This document shows, in pieces, positions 44,265 to 54,344 of a stretch of 64,000 nucleotides of DNA. The stretch's first letter is position 1. Each line of letters starts with the position of its first letter. The DNA is taken from positions 372,001 through 436,000 of the forward strand of contig CP004371.1 of the NCBI GenBank assembly GCA_000597885.1, read 5' to 3'. Made by a program: the position numbers and the translations under genes. Origin of the DNA: Flammeovirgaceae bacterium 311. Lineage in GTDB: Bacteria; Bacteroidota; Bacteroidia; Cytophagales; Cyclobacteriaceae. Below the pieces are notes generated by a model. The model ran no database searches. It was not told the DNA's origin and saw only the letters and a list, made by a program, of their open reading frames with translations.

Positions 44265-44945
44265 TTAATTCTGGAATAGTTTGGAGTACACATTTTCATG
44301 AAAAATCTGGGCAGTGTCCAGCATAAATGCAGATCTGGAGGCATCGCCATAAAATTTATTACAATGAATACCTATCAGGTCTTCAAAAACTGAATAAAAT
44401 TGATGCTGCAGCCCATTGCCCTCAATAGCGCCGATAAAACCCAGCCGAATAGCTGCACTTACCTGATCTCTCAGGGCCATGTGCAGGTACATGCTCCTGA
44501 TTTCCTCCAGCGTAAACCCCATTTGCTTCAGCGCCAGTGTATAAACAGGCACAAAATGCAGCGGTAGTTTTTGTGCTGCAAACCAGGCACTAATGGCATG
44601 TATATCTCCACCAGGGTAGAAAGAGTGCAACAGGCTGATCCAGTTTTTTCCCTGCGCCAGACTTGATTTTAGAACCACTGGCACCAGCATCATGGCATCG
44701 TAAGTTTTTACTATCTGCTTTAATTCTTCATCCACATAGGGAAAAGAGTGCACAAAGCAGGAGTTTATAAAAGGTATTTCCATACTTGCCGCCTGCTGCA
44801 GGTAAGCATATAGATAATTTCTTAATTGAAATTGATTACTGATCAGCCCAAAAGTGATGCTGCTCTCCAGTCCGTAAGAGTAGGCAAAAGAACCAGTTGG
44901 AATGGAGGAATCAACCAGGTGAAGCAGGCGGGCAAATTTACTCAT
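44265..44945 (-). CDS. ureF: Urease accessory protein UreF
   Basis: A 226-residue all-helical chaperone that with UreD acts on the UreG GTPase. Family features: the N-terminal LLHLVDSSIPTGSFAYSYGLESS at about 7-29 and the conserved Y near the C terminus (HCNKFYGDASRSAFMLD). Its ATG overlaps the ureC stop by one base (TGATG), and ureG follows three bases after its stop, showing a tight operon. Confidence 0.93.
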   Translation of the reverse strand: MSKFARLLHLVDSSIPTGSFAYSYGLESSITFGLISNQFQLRNYLYAYLQQAASMEIPFINSCFVHSFPYVDEELKQIVKTYDAMMLVPVVLKSSLAQGKNWISLLHSFYPGGDIHAISAWFAAQKLPLHFVPVYTLALKQMGFTLEEIRSMYLHMALRDQVSAAIRLGFIGAIEGNGLQHQFYSVFEDLIGIHCNKFYGDASRSAFMLDTAQIFHENVYSKLFQN

Positions 44946-46666
44946 CAGAAAAGATTATATAATTGTGCCAGTGGTAATTTTGTAGCGGGTTCACAAGTTA
45001 AGTGTACACCATCAACAGTTACCTGGTAAGTTTCCGGATCTACTGCAATATTGGGCAGGTAATCGTTCAGTGCCATATCTTTTTTGCCTATGTTCCGGCA
45101 GCCTTTTACAGCAACCACCTTTTTGGTAAGGCCGTAATGCTCTTTTACATATGCCAGAGAAGCCCCCGATACAAAGGCAACAGAACTTTTGCCAATGGCA
45201 CTTCCCAGAGCTCCGAACATAGGTCTGGAAATATAAGGCTGTGGGGTAGGGATGGAGGCATTGGCATCACCCATTTGCGACTGCACAATAATTCCACCCT
45301 TAATGATCATTTCAGGCCTGGAGCCAAAGAAGGCAGGCTTCCATAAGACCAGGTCTGCCAGTTTACCCTTTTCCACAGAGCCTACCACTTCTGATAATCC
45401 GTGGGCACGGGCGGGGTTAATGGTATATTTGGCTACATAGCGCTTTACCCTGAAATTATCGGCTTGTGCGACACCAGCGGCATCTTCTTGTAATAAGCCC
45501 CTCTGCTCTTTCATTTTATGTGCCGTTTGCCAGGTACGCGTTATTACTTCCCCCACACGGCCCATGGCCTGCGAATCGGAAGCCATAATGGAGAGTGCAC
45601 CCATATCATGCAGGATGTCTTCTGCTGCAATGGTTTCCCCGCGGATACGGCTTTCTGCAAAGGCAACATCTTCTGGTATGTTTTTATCAAGGTGATGGCA
45701 CACCATGAGCATATCGAGGTGCTCGTCGATGGTATTAACTGTAAAAGGTCTTGTAGGATTGGTCGAAGATGGGATTACGTTGGGTTCTCCGCAAATTTTG
45801 ATGATATCCGGAGCATGGCCACCTCCGGCACCTTCTGTATGATAGGTATGAATTGTTCTGCCTTTGAATGCTTTAACAGATAGTTCTACAAATCCGCTTT
45901 CGTTCAGAGTATCAGTATGGATACACACTTGTACATCGTACTGATCGGCGAGGGACAGGCAGTTATCGATGGCAGCAGGAGTGGTTCCCCAGTCTTCATG
46001 AAGTTTCAGACCCAAAGCACCTGCTTCTATCTGTTCCACCAGACCCTCGGTTTTAGATGAGTTTCCTTTGCCCAGGAAGCCGAAGTTCAGTGGGTAAGCT
46101 TCCGTAGATTTCAGCATCATTTCAATATAGAAAGCACCCGGGGTGCAGGTAGTGGCATTTGATCCCGCTGAAGGTCCTGTGCCGCCCCCCAGCATGGTGG
46201 TTATACCAGACGCCAGTGCTTCTGGAATTTGCTGTGGACTGATGAAGTGAATGTGAGAATCGATCGCACCGGCTGTTAAGATCAGGCCTTCGCCAGCCAC
46301 CACTTCGGTTGTTACGCCTACAATCATATGGGGGGAGGTTCCGGGCATGATATGTGGATTTCCTCCTTTTCCTATACCACAAATATATCCATTCTTGATG
46401 CCTATGTCAGCTTTGTAAATACCTGTATAATCAATTACCAGTGCATTGGTGATGATCAGATCCAGTGCATCGGCCTGGGCAACACCGGCAGCCTGCCCCA
46501 TGCCATCGCGCAAAACCTTACCACCGCCAAATTTACATTCTTCACCATATACGGCATAATCCTTTTCCACTTCTACCACAAGTGCTGTATCGCCCAGTCG
46601 TACTTTATCACCAACGGTTGGTCCGTACATATCGGCATAAGCCCTGCGATCAATTTTATAGCTCAT
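44945..46666 (-). CDS. ureC: Urease alpha subunit (catalytic)
   Basis: The nickel-containing catalytic subunit that hydrolyses urea to ammonia and carbamate. 573 residues, standard length. Nickel ligands and catalytic residues are all visible: the HIH pair in [10 protein letters not shown], the carbamylated lysine in [15 protein letters not shown], the [12 protein letters not shown] loop, the flap cysteine and histidines in LMVCHHLD, and the aspartate in [10 protein letters not shown]. It follows the fused ureAB gene by 32 bases and overlaps ureF by one base. Confidence 0.97.
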   Translation of the reverse strand: MSYKIDRRAYADMYGPTVGDKVRLGDTALVVEVEKDYAVYGEECKFGGGKVLRDGMGQAAGVAQADALDLIITNALVIDYTGIYKADIGIKNGYICGIGKGGNPHIMPGTSPHMIVGVTTEVVAGEGLILTAGAIDSHIHFISPQQIPEALASGITTMLGGGTGPSAGSNATTCTPGAFYIEMMLKSTEAYPLNFGFLGKGNSSKTEGLVEQIEAGALGLKLHEDWGTTPAAIDNCLSLADQYDVQVCIHTDTLNESGFVELSVKAFKGRTIHTYHTEGAGGGHAPDIIKICGEPNVIPSSTNPTRPFTVNTIDEHLDMLMVCHHLDKNIPEDVAFAESRIRGETIAAEDILHDMGALSIMASDSQAMGRVGEVITRTWQTAHKMKEQRGLLQEDAAGVAQADNFRVKRYVAKYTINPARAHGLSEVVGSVEKGKLADLVLWKPAFFGSRPEMIIKGGIIVQSQMGDANASIPTPQPYISRPMFGALGSAIGKSSVAFVSGASLAYVKEHYGLTKKVVAVKGCRNIGKKDMALNDYLPNIAVDPETYQVTVDGVHLTCEPATKLPLAQLYNLF

Positions 46667-46698
46667 TTGTTTTTCGGAAACAGATTTGTAAAGTTGTA

Positions 46699-47460
46699 CT
46701 ATTGCTCAGTGTGGAAAAAATTCTGGTCTCTCATAGACTGGAGGGCATTAGCTTTGTTGGCATTATCAAGGGTTCCGTCTATAAGTCCACTGCCTCCATA
46801 CACTTTTCTTTCGCCTGCCAGTGCTACCAGCTCAACCTGTTTGCGTTCCCCAGGCTCAAAGCGTACAGCAGTGCCGGCTGGTATGTTCAGCCGGTACCCA
46901 TATGCCAATTCACGGTTAAAAAGAAGCATGGGATTGGTTTCGAAAAATGGATAATGAGAGCCCACCTGTACAGGTCGGTCGCCCATGTTAGATACTTCTA
47001 ATGAAATTACTTGCCTTCCGCTGTTCAGCTCCAGTGCAGCATCCTGCAGGGTGTATTCTCCGGGAATGGCGGTGATGAAATTATCGGGCTGTGCTGTTTT
47101 TACAGCAGCTTGGCTTAATCCAGAGGCATAAAGCGCCAGTTCGGCAATGCCTTTCTGCCTGCAAACTGGATTGTGCACTGTTACTAATTTTGTACCGTCG
47201 GGGAAGGTACCTTCTACCTGCACTTCATCTATCATGCCAGCAACTCCTTCCATCAAATCGTCATGTCCAAGAATTTTTTTTCCTTTGTCCATCAGCTCAG
47301 CAACGCTTTCGCCGTCCCTTATAAATTCCAGCAGCTGAGTAGCAATAAGGGCTACTGCTTCTGGATAATTGAGCTTCAAGCCACGTGCATAACGCTTTTG
47401 AGCAAGAAAGCCTGCATTATGCAACACAAGTTTATCAATGTCTTTGGGAGAAAGGTGCAT
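46699..47460 (-). CDS. Urease gamma-beta fusion subunit
   Basis: A 253-residue fusion of the two small urease subunits. Residues 1-100 are gamma ([42 protein letters not shown]). After a linker at about 102-125, residues 127-245 are beta (IPGEYTL start, [30 protein letters not shown]). In most bacteria these are separate ureA and ureB. A gamma-beta fusion is known as UreA of Helicobacter. It is the first gene of the operon. A stem-loop lies in the leader region upstream. Confidence 0.93.
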   Translation of the reverse strand: MHLSPKDIDKLVLHNAGFLAQKRYARGLKLNYPEAVALIATQLLEFIRDGESVAELMDKGKKILGHDDLMEGVAGMIDEVQVEGTFPDGTKLVTVHNPVCRQKGIAELALYASGLSQAAVKTAQPDNFITAIPGEYTLQDAALELNSGRQVISLEVSNMGDRPVQVGSHYPFFETNPMLLFNRELAYGYRLNIPAGTAVRFEPGERKQVELVALAGERKVYGGSGLIDGTLDNANKANALQSMRDQNFFHTEQ

Positions 47461-47827
47461 AGTAAAGAAGCGTCTACTAAATGTAATTTAACACTGCAGG
47501 CAGCATCGGCCTTTTGGCTGACTGACTGCCCTGCATCTACAGTTCATCAGAGAAAAGCTCCATTTACTGTGTATGCTGCTTCTAATTTAAAGCTATTATG
47601 AAATAAAAGAATAAAAATTCAAGAGTGAAGCTCAAAATTTTACCTTATATACTGAAAAAATTAAAATTATATTTCCTGAAGCTTCAATATACTACTGTTT
47701 AGCTACTGAACTGTGCTTAAAAAATTTGAACCTGCGGTAGGTTGATGCTATCAAAACCGATTCAGTTATGTATGGAATGGAAGTTACCATGTTTTACACA
47801 AAAGCCCTATGAAGCATGAGAGCTGAT
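47461..47827. other. Intergenic region upstream of ureAB
   Basis: 367 bases between the ureAB start and the end of the UreH-like gene, both on the minus strand. A stem-loop lies at 47496-47534; the rest is AT-rich with no supported gene, tRNA or exact promoter match. TACATTTA on the minus strand near 47475-47490 is one base off a -7 box. Confidence 0.6.
47496..47534 (-). promoter_or_regulatory. Stem-loop in the putative ureAB leader
   Basis: Arms GCAGGCAG and CTGCCCTGC pair with one bulge, and an inner GGCC/GGCT stem closes a TTTT loop. It lies 36-74 bases before the ureAB ATG. It is not a terminator (no T run after it). It could be a leader control element or protein site; it resembles no riboswitch that I know. 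Confidence 0.35.
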
Positions 47828-48427
47828 TTAGCCTATGTTGGTGTAGAACATCCAGCCTCCGTACATTATGCAAAGCAGTGAAGAGAGGCTGACGGCCAAT
47901 TCACGAATTTTTCGGTTAATATTCATACGGGGTGTAAATGGGATGCTAAATAAACTTGCAGCTATCAACATCCCTGCGATTGATCCAAATCCGAAAATCA
48001 GCAGGTAAATGACCCCCAGGTAAAAATCACTGATTTCACTCATGACCAGTAATACCAGTGCTCCGCTGCCGGCTAAGCCATGGGCCAGGCCTATCATATA
48101 GGCATAGTTGTATTTATTTCGACCGGGGGTATAGCGATTCTTTTTTTTAGTGCTCAGGCGTAAAATTCCTACAAGTATCAACATTACACCTATGGCAGCT
48201 TCAAAATAACCGGAGTTGAATACCAGTGTTTTGCTTAGCATTATAATGACACCTACTACTACAATGGTGGTTGTATGACCAAGTCCCCAGAAAAGACCGT
48301 CGCGGGCTGCCAGCAACATACTGTCACGTTTGTTCACAATAGCGCTCATGGCCATAAGATGATCAGCTTCGAAAGCATGGCCCATGCCCACTATGGCTGC
48401 AAATAGAATTGGTAAAATTTCTTCCAT
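47828..48427 (-). CDS. UreH-type nickel permease / urease accessory transporter
   Basis: A 199-residue membrane protein with six hydrophobic helices. The HxxxAD metal motif of NiCoT-like transporters is in GMGHAFEADHLMAMSAIV at about 14-31, followed by GLGHTTTIVVVG with a second conserved histidine, and GLAHGLAGSGAL near 113. It most likely brings nickel to urease. Same strand as the urease operon, 367 bases upstream of the ureAB start, so it may have its own promoter. Confidence 0.87.
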   Translation of the reverse strand: MEEILPILFAAIVGMGHAFEADHLMAMSAIVNKRDSMLLAARDGLFWGLGHTTTIVVVGVIIMLSKTLVFNSGYFEAAIGVMLILVGILRLSTKKKNRYTPGRNKYNYAYMIGLAHGLAGSGALVLLVMSEISDFYLGVIYLLIFGFGSIAGMLIAASLFSIPFTPRMNINRKIRELAVSLSSLLCIMYGGWMFYTNIG

Positions 48428-48559
48428 GCGCTCTGGTTCAGCAGGTATTGCAAATACTTTTTATCAAGAGAAAGAGCTAATTAACAGAATTTTCAGAATT
48501 AAACTGCTGACTTTTCACCTTTGCAACATCACTGATCGGGCAGCAGCTTAATGTTATCA

Positions 48560-50932
48560 TCATTCTGCCGCTTTGGTACCGGCAGGGCCAATGGTTTCCT
48601 CAAATAGTTTTAAGATTCTTCTGTACTCATCAGTCCAGCTGCTGGGTTCAACAAAGCCGTGATCTTCCAGCGGATACACTGCAAGCTCCCAGTCTTCTTT
48701 ACCCAGTTCTATCAGTCTTTGCGAGAGCCGTACAACATCCTGGAAATGAACATTGGTGTCGATCATGCCATGTGCTATGAGCAGGTGACCTTTCAATCCT
48801 TCGGCATAATAAATGGGTGAGCTGCGGGCATAAGCCAGGCTGTCGGTATAGGGCTCGTTCAGAATATTTGCTGTATAGGGGTGGTTGTAGTGTGCCCAGT
48901 CGGTAACTGAACGAAGGGCTGCGCCAGCTTTGAATACATCCGGCTCGGTGAACATCGCCATGAGCGTAATAAAACCTCCATAGGAGCCACCGTAAATACC
49001 CATTCTGCTACTGTCTACGCCAAGCTCCTGAACCAGCCACTGAGCGCCGTCTATGTGGTCGCTAAGGTCTTTTCCTCCCATATGCCTGTAGATGCCTGTG
49101 CGCCAGTCACGGCCATACCCGGCACTTCCACGATAATCAATGTCAAGTACAGTATAACCTTTATCAGCCAGTAAATTATGGAACATATATTCACGGAAGT
49201 AGCTGCTCCACCATTTATGCGCATTTTGCAGATAACCAGCGCCATGCACAAATATCACTGCAGGGCTATTCTGACTGCCGCTGGCAGGCCTGTACAGCCT
49301 GGCAGGCACTTTAGCCCCATCACGTGCAGTGATGGTAACATATTCGGGCATACGCCAGGGATAGGACTGCCATTCTTCTGTTAAGCTTTGGGTCAGTTTT
49401 TTGGGTGTGCTTCCGCTGCGGTTTGCCTGCAGAAAAAGTTCTGGTGGTGTATTAGCTGTTGAAAAAAGCAGTGCGATTGTTTTTTCATCAGGAGAAAGGG
49501 TAGCATCCCATCTTCCTTCTCCTTTTGTAAGCTGCACCATTTCACCCCCCTGAACCGGCATGCGGTAGAAGTGACGTACCCCCGGGTGAACCTTATTGGA
49601 ATGAAAATACCAGTACTTGCCATTGCTGCTTATCCTGGGCTCGTATATTTCAAAGTTGCCACTGGTGAGCTGTTTCTTTTTTTTACCTGCAACTTCCAGG
49701 GTGTACAGGTGTGCATAGCCCGAGGCTTCAGACTGATACCAGATGTGTTTGCCATCGGGCAGCCAGCCAAGCTCACCGGGGCTAAACAGCCAGCCGATAC
49801 CAGGACCACCGATCCAGGCTTCATCCCGCTGATGATCAAGCACCTCAAAATTACCAGTTGATAAGTCTGTCAGACCAATCCATCGGTCTTTGTTGTCTAC
49901 ACTCCTGATTTCCAGCAGGGCATTGCTGCCATTGTTTTCAGGATAAAAAGGTCCGTGGACCACCACATCTGTATTTCTTTTCAGGTCTTTACCTGGATAA
50001 TCGGCAGCAAAATCGGGCATTTTATCCAGACCTGGCAACGCATTGGTTTGCAGGTAAAAAACAGTATCCTTGCTGGTGTCGTAAATACCAAACCTGGTGG
50101 AAATCTGTCGTCCTCCAACTTTTGCGCGTGCTTTAAGTAATTCAGTAAAACCGCTCTCTGTTACAAATGCCGGCACCTGGGTTTCCTCATCGGCAGGCGA
50201 CTGGATGAGCCTGAAGGTAATGTACCTGCCATCTGGGCTGGGAGTTTGGTTATCCACCCGTGCATCGCTGATGTAAATGGGCAGCGGGCGCGGAGATTGC
50301 TGCTGTGCCCTATTCCGCCTGCTTTCTTCCTGCTTTTGTTTGCGCTGCTGCAGTACCTCAAAAAAGGCCAACTGGTCTTGTTTCAGCCATGCATTTTGCT
50401 TGGTGGACTCAACCTCAGTTGGCTTGTTTCCCTTTTTAAAATCAGTCAGTTGCTGCAGAGAGCCAGTAGCACGGTCAAGTAGTATTAGGTTATTGTCAAG
50501 GGTGAAATATACATCTCTGCCGTTAGCCGCATAACGTACATTATCTATGCCGCTGATGTTACGGGTAATCTGCTGTGCCTTTCCATTTTTTGTCTCCTCT
50601 TCATAGAGATCACCATTACGGAGGTACAGCTTTCTGGCTTTCTGAGCATTAAAGTAAGGATTTTCGTCTGGAAAACCAGTTGCTGATCTGGAGGCCTTCT
50701 GTATACTTCCTGATTTAAGATCATATACATAAAGAGAATCACCAGGGGCCTTTTCAGGATTCCATTTAAAAAACAATTGCCTGCCATTGTCCTCCCAAAT
50801 GGGAGCAGAGGGAGAGGTACCCATCCACTGGGCAGGCTCCTGCATAATTTGCTGCACCGTAAGTTGCTGTGTCTGTGCTGTAACTTGTAGTGAAACCGTT
50901 AATGAAATAAAACAGAATAATTTATTGATCAT
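48560..50932 (-). CDS. S9 family peptidase (DPP IV / acyl-aminoacyl peptidase type)
   Basis: A 790-residue exported serine peptidase. Signal peptide at about 1-19 (QVTAQ). An N-terminal beta-propeller with PD40-like repeats spans about 40-520, and an alpha/beta hydrolase domain about 545-790. The catalytic triad is visible: Ser in GIYGGSYGGFITL, Asp in AHGMIDTNVHFQD and His in PLEDHGFVEPSSW. It likely removes dipeptides or cleaves oligopeptides in the periplasm. Monocistronic, with a 338-base AT-rich region upstream shared with the PAS kinase gene. Confidence 0.93.
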   Translation of the reverse strand: MINKLFCFISLTVSLQVTAQTQQLTVQQIMQEPAQWMGTSPSAPIWEDNGRQLFFKWNPEKAPGDSLYVYDLKSGSIQKASRSATGFPDENPYFNAQKARKLYLRNGDLYEEETKNGKAQQITRNISGIDNVRYAANGRDVYFTLDNNLILLDRATGSLQQLTDFKKGNKPTEVESTKQNAWLKQDQLAFFEVLQQRKQKQEESRRNRAQQQSPRPLPIYISDARVDNQTPSPDGRYITFRLIQSPADEETQVPAFVTESGFTELLKARAKVGGRQISTRFGIYDTSKDTVFYLQTNALPGLDKMPDFAADYPGKDLKRNTDVVVHGPFYPENNGSNALLEIRSVDNKDRWIGLTDLSTGNFEVLDHQRDEAWIGGPGIGWLFSPGELGWLPDGKHIWYQSEASGYAHLYTLEVAGKKKKQLTSGNFEIYEPRISSNGKYWYFHSNKVHPGVRHFYRMPVQGGEMVQLTKGEGRWDATLSPDEKTIALLFSTANTPPELFLQANRSGSTPKKLTQSLTEEWQSYPWRMPEYVTITARDGAKVPARLYRPASGSQNSPAVIFVHGAGYLQNAHKWWSSYFREYMFHNLLADKGYTVLDIDYRGSAGYGRDWRTGIYRHMGGKDLSDHIDGAQWLVQELGVDSSRMGIYGGSYGGFITLMAMFTEPDVFKAGAALRSVTDWAHYNHPYTANILNEPYTDSLAYARSSPIYYAEGLKGHLLIAHGMIDTNVHFQDVVRLSQRLIELGKEDWELAVYPLEDHGFVEPSSWTDEYRRILKLFEETIGPAGTKAAE

Positions 50933-51270
50933 GAAGCTCTGTGTAAATAGAAACAGCTAATTCATTTCTGAATACATAATTACAAATAGGTAATCTTTGT
51001 TTCCTGCTAAAAATGCAGTGAAAAGGTACGTAAATATTACCTTAATGCTCAAATAAGAATTTAAGAGATTTTTTACTCTTTATTGAAGAGATTAAAAAAT
51101 TAAAGCTATAGAATTCTACAAAGGCTGGAAAATTCTAAAATCAATTCAATATTAATTTAAATAAAAACTAATTATAGTTTAAATCATTTAGCTTAACTTA
51201 CATTTACAACAGATACCCCTTGTTCGGGTGAAGAATTTTAATACGAATGCTTAATCCCTGAAAATTGCTG
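50933..51270. other. AT-rich divergent promoter region
   Basis: 338 bases between the divergent S9 peptidase and PAS kinase genes. It is very AT-rich. No gene, tRNA or exact TTG/TAnnTTTG pair was found on either strand. It presumably holds both promoters. Confidence 0.6.
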
Positions 51271-51663
51271 ATGATGACTGACTGGTTGTCTTCGATCGAT
51301 GCAGTGGTAATTTTTACCGGCAGTGAAATGCTTCATTGTAATGAGGCTGCAGTGCGTCTGTTCTCTTATCCCAATCAACAGCAATTATTATCCCAAACGC
51401 CTGCTGCATTATTGCTCAGCCAGCAACCCGACAGCCTGAGTGCCACAGAGCGCCTGCTGATGCTGATCATAGAAGCACAGCAAGAGGGGGTGAGTAAAGG
51501 TGCAGTAGCAGCACGCAGTGCAGATGGCAAAGGTTTCTTTGCTCGTTTGGTGATCCTAAGCGAAACCGGTAATGAGGGTGAAGCAAAGCGTTATTATACA
51601 AAGTGGCTGCGAATGCGCAGCTCGGAAACAAACCTGACCGTGCAGAAAAACAGCTCTTTATAG
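51271..51663 (+). CDS. N-terminal PAS piece of a histidine kinase, split by a frameshift
   Basis: 131 residues from the ATG at 51271, ending at a TAG at 51661-51663. It has a PAS-like fold: IDAVVIFTGSEMLHCNEAAV, and then a C-terminal FFARLVILSET strand. The last sensible residues NLTVQK precede an A5 run (51646-51650). Shifting by one base there continues as KQLFIDLPLPEEKGRG in the frame of the 51603 gene. That gives a natural PAC-like junction (LTVQKKQ). So this is probably the start of the same kinase, with the frame broken by loss of one A, or by programmed slippage, or by a sequencing error. Confidence 0.7.
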   Translation: MMTDWLSSIDAVVIFTGSEMLHCNEAAVRLFSYPNQQQLLSQTPAALLLSQQPDSLSATERLLMLIIEAQQEGVSKGAVAARSADGKGFFARLVILSETGNEGEAKRYYTKWLRMRSSETNLTVQKNSSL

Positions 51664-54332
51664 ACTTGCCGTTACCTGAAGAGAAGGGTAGGGGTCTGCT
51701 ACAGCTAAACTCCTGCGGCGAAATTTTAAACGTGAACGAAACCCTAAGCAGCTGGTTAGGCTATGAGCCACAAGAGCTCCTGAGAGGTGTAGCCCTGCAG
51801 GAAATATTGCAGGATCCATCTGCCTTTACCTGCCAGTATCTACAAGAGGGGCAAACCACTGATCTTTCGGAGCATACACTTTTATTACGTGCCAAAGATA
51901 AAACCATTGTAAAACTACAGGCTACGTTTAAGGAACAGGCACGGCAGGGGGTGTTGCAGCTGGTACTCAGGCCTTTTCCGGCCCTGCCTCAAGAAAGCAG
52001 TTTTTACCAGATAGAATTAGACCATCTAAAGCAGGAAAATAAAGGTTTAAAGCAGGTTCAGCGGGTATTACGCAGGAGCATGGAAAAATTCAGGGTCTTG
52101 GCAGAATACAGCCCTGACGTAATTATGCAGTTTGACAGGCAACACCGGCACTTGTTTGTAAATACTCAGGTTGAAAATTTCTTAGCTTATAGGGTAGAGG
52201 ATTTTCTGGGTAAAACCCATGAAGAAATAGGCTTTCCATCCTATTTTTCGTCTATCTGTCATAATGCACTGGAGCAGGTTTTTACCACCGGAGAACGCCT
52301 GCGGCTGGAGCTGGAATTACCTAATGGCATTTGGTTAGACTGGTTTCTGATTCCCGAGTTTAGTCCAACTCGGGAGGTTGTTACCATTGTTACCAATGCC
52401 AGGGATATTACCGAACAGAAAAAGACCAGCCATGAGCTTCAGAAGAGCCAGCAGAAACTGAAAGATGCCTTTGAGGTGACAAAACTCAGCAGCTGGGAAT
52501 ATGGGGTCCGAGAGGACTGTTTACTGCTGAATGAGGAGCTGCGCGATCTGCTGGGCATCCATGAAAAACCAGATTTAATTTCAGGCAAACAATTCTGGGA
52601 AAAATTTTTACTGCCTGAAGAACATGGAAAGCTACTTTATATCATCCGTGAGGCCAGTGAACATAAGTATAATAACTTTAAAGAAGTTACTGACTACCGC
52701 ATCAGGCGTTTAGATGGAGATATCATTCATGTATTAAGCAGCATCAGGCTTGAGGTTACAGCTGCCGGTGAAGTGTTACGTGCATTTGGAACAGCACAGG
52801 ACATTACGCAGCTCCGCCTCACAGAGCAGGAACTGGAGGAATATCGCACCGGCCTGGAGAGGCTGGTTGAAACACGAACACTGGAGCTTAAGAAAAGCGA
52901 AGAAAAGCTGGCCGATGCACTGCGTCTGGCAAACCTTGGTACCTGGGAATTCGATCCGGTGGCAGAATGTTTTATGGTAAGCGATAATGTACTGGAAATA
53001 TTTGGTACCACCAGAGAAATAGAGGGTGGCAACATGATTCCTATATCAAGAATGCGGGATAGCATTTATCCGGATGACCAGGTAAAATACCTGAAATCTG
53101 TTGAGCGGGTAACGCATGCTGTAGATGACTTTTTTTCTGACCACCTGGAGTTACGCATCAGCCGGAGCGATGGAGAAATTCGTCACCTGTACGTGAGCAT
53201 CAAAATTGCCAAAACCAGAAATTTCATCAAATACTACGGCACCCTGCAGGATATATCTACTATTCGTTTCACCGAGCATGAAAAAAACCGCCTGACAGCG
53301 ATTATTGAAACCACTTCAGATATTGTGAGTATTGCCGGTGTGGATGGCCGTATTCAATACCTGAATAAAGCAGGCAGGGAATTCTTTGGCATCAGGAATG
53401 ATGAAGCCCTGGCGCAAAAAACCATTTTCAACTTAACTTCTGCCAGATTTACCAAAGTTTTAAGCCGTAAAGAACTAAGGCATGCAGATAAATGGGGCAC
53501 CTGGAGCGGACAAAACCGCTACGTGCGGCATGATGGCCGTGAGGTCCATGTATCGCAGGTAATTGTATCGCATAAAAGTCCTGAAGGACAGGTGCAGTGC
53601 TACTCCGCAATTCTGCGTGATATGTCGGAACAGAAAAAGATTGAGCAGGACCTGATCTTCAAAAACAATGAACTGGATACTTTTATTTACCGTGCCTCTC
53701 ATGATTTACGGGGCCCGATAGCAACCATGATGGGCCTGAATCAGATTGTGAAGTATGAAATAGAAGATGCAGCAGCCCTGAAATACTTTGAACTGTACAA
53801 CAGCCAGATTTTGCGTCTGCATAATATTACTGTTTCCCTGATAGAGCTCACCAAAATCAAAGACCGCAACTGCGAGATTTCTACAATTGATTTTAGGAAT
53901 ATATGGAGTGCTGTTCAAACTAATATTGCCAAACTGTCGGAAAGTGCAGGCGTAATGCTGCAGGACTGTATTGAGGATTTAGCTGATTTCAGGAGTGATG
54001 CACATCTTATAGAAATTGTGCTTTATAATCTTGTGGAAAATTCCATTCGCTACAGGCGCAGTGAAGTGGAAGCTTTTGTTCGTTTAGAAATTCAGGCGTC
54101 AAAAGAAAGAGACCAGGTGATCATCAAAGTTTCTGATAATGGCATTGGTATAGACAGCCAGCTGCAGCACAAAATTTACAATATGTTCTTCAGGGGTACC
54201 GATCGCTCCAAAGGGCCAGGCCTGGGCCTGTACATTCTGAAAAATGCAGTAGAAAAGATTGGCGGACGCACTACACTTTACAGCGTTCCTTATAAAGGCA
54301 CCACATTCAAGATTGAACTGCCCTCCCTGTAG
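51603..54332 (+). CDS. Multi-PAS sensor histidine kinase
   Basis: 909 residues if read from GTG 51603. This frame is open from 51582, and its first ATG is only at 52080, inside the protein, so no convincing own start exists; it most likely continues from the 51271 piece. Five PAS/PAC modules follow: about 28-120, 165-285, 290-410, 435-560 and 575-690. Then come HisKA with the phospho-accepting His near 700 (YRASHDLRGPIATMMG) and HATPase (SDNGIGIDS, GPGLGLYILKN). No membrane helix is seen, so it is a cytosolic sensor of unknown signal. No response regulator is adjacent. It converges on the TPR gene with 12 bases between. Confidence 0.9.
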   Translation: MAANAQLGNKPDRAEKQLFIDLPLPEEKGRGLLQLNSCGEILNVNETLSSWLGYEPQELLRGVALQEILQDPSAFTCQYLQEGQTTDLSEHTLLLRAKDKTIVKLQATFKEQARQGVLQLVLRPFPALPQESSFYQIELDHLKQENKGLKQVQRVLRRSMEKFRVLAEYSPDVIMQFDRQHRHLFVNTQVENFLAYRVEDFLGKTHEEIGFPSYFSSICHNALEQVFTTGERLRLELELPNGIWLDWFLIPEFSPTREVVTIVTNARDITEQKKTSHELQKSQQKLKDAFEVTKLSSWEYGVREDCLLLNEELRDLLGIHEKPDLISGKQFWEKFLLPEEHGKLLYIIREASEHKYNNFKEVTDYRIRRLDGDIIHVLSSIRLEVTAAGEVLRAFGTAQDITQLRLTEQELEEYRTGLERLVETRTLELKKSEEKLADALRLANLGTWEFDPVAECFMVSDNVLEIFGTTREIEGGNMIPISRMRDSIYPDDQVKYLKSVERVTHAVDDFFSDHLELRISRSDGEIRHLYVSIKIAKTRNFIKYYGTLQDISTIRFTEHEKNRLTAIIETTSDIVSIAGVDGRIQYLNKAGREFFGIRNDEALAQKTIFNLTSARFTKVLSRKELRHADKWGTWSGQNRYVRHDGREVHVSQVIVSHKSPEGQVQCYSAILRDMSEQKKIEQDLIFKNNELDTFIYRASHDLRGPIATMMGLNQIVKYEIEDAAALKYFELYNSQILRLHNITVSLIELTKIKDRNCEISTIDFRNIWSAVQTNIAKLSESAGVMLQDCIEDLADFRSDAHLIEIVLYNLVENSIRYRRSEVEAFVRLEIQASKERDQVIIKVSDNGIGIDSQLQHKIYNMFFRGTDRSKGPGLGLYILKNAVEKIGGRTTLYSVPYKGTTFKIELPSL

Positions 54333-54344
54333 AATAAGCTTGTA

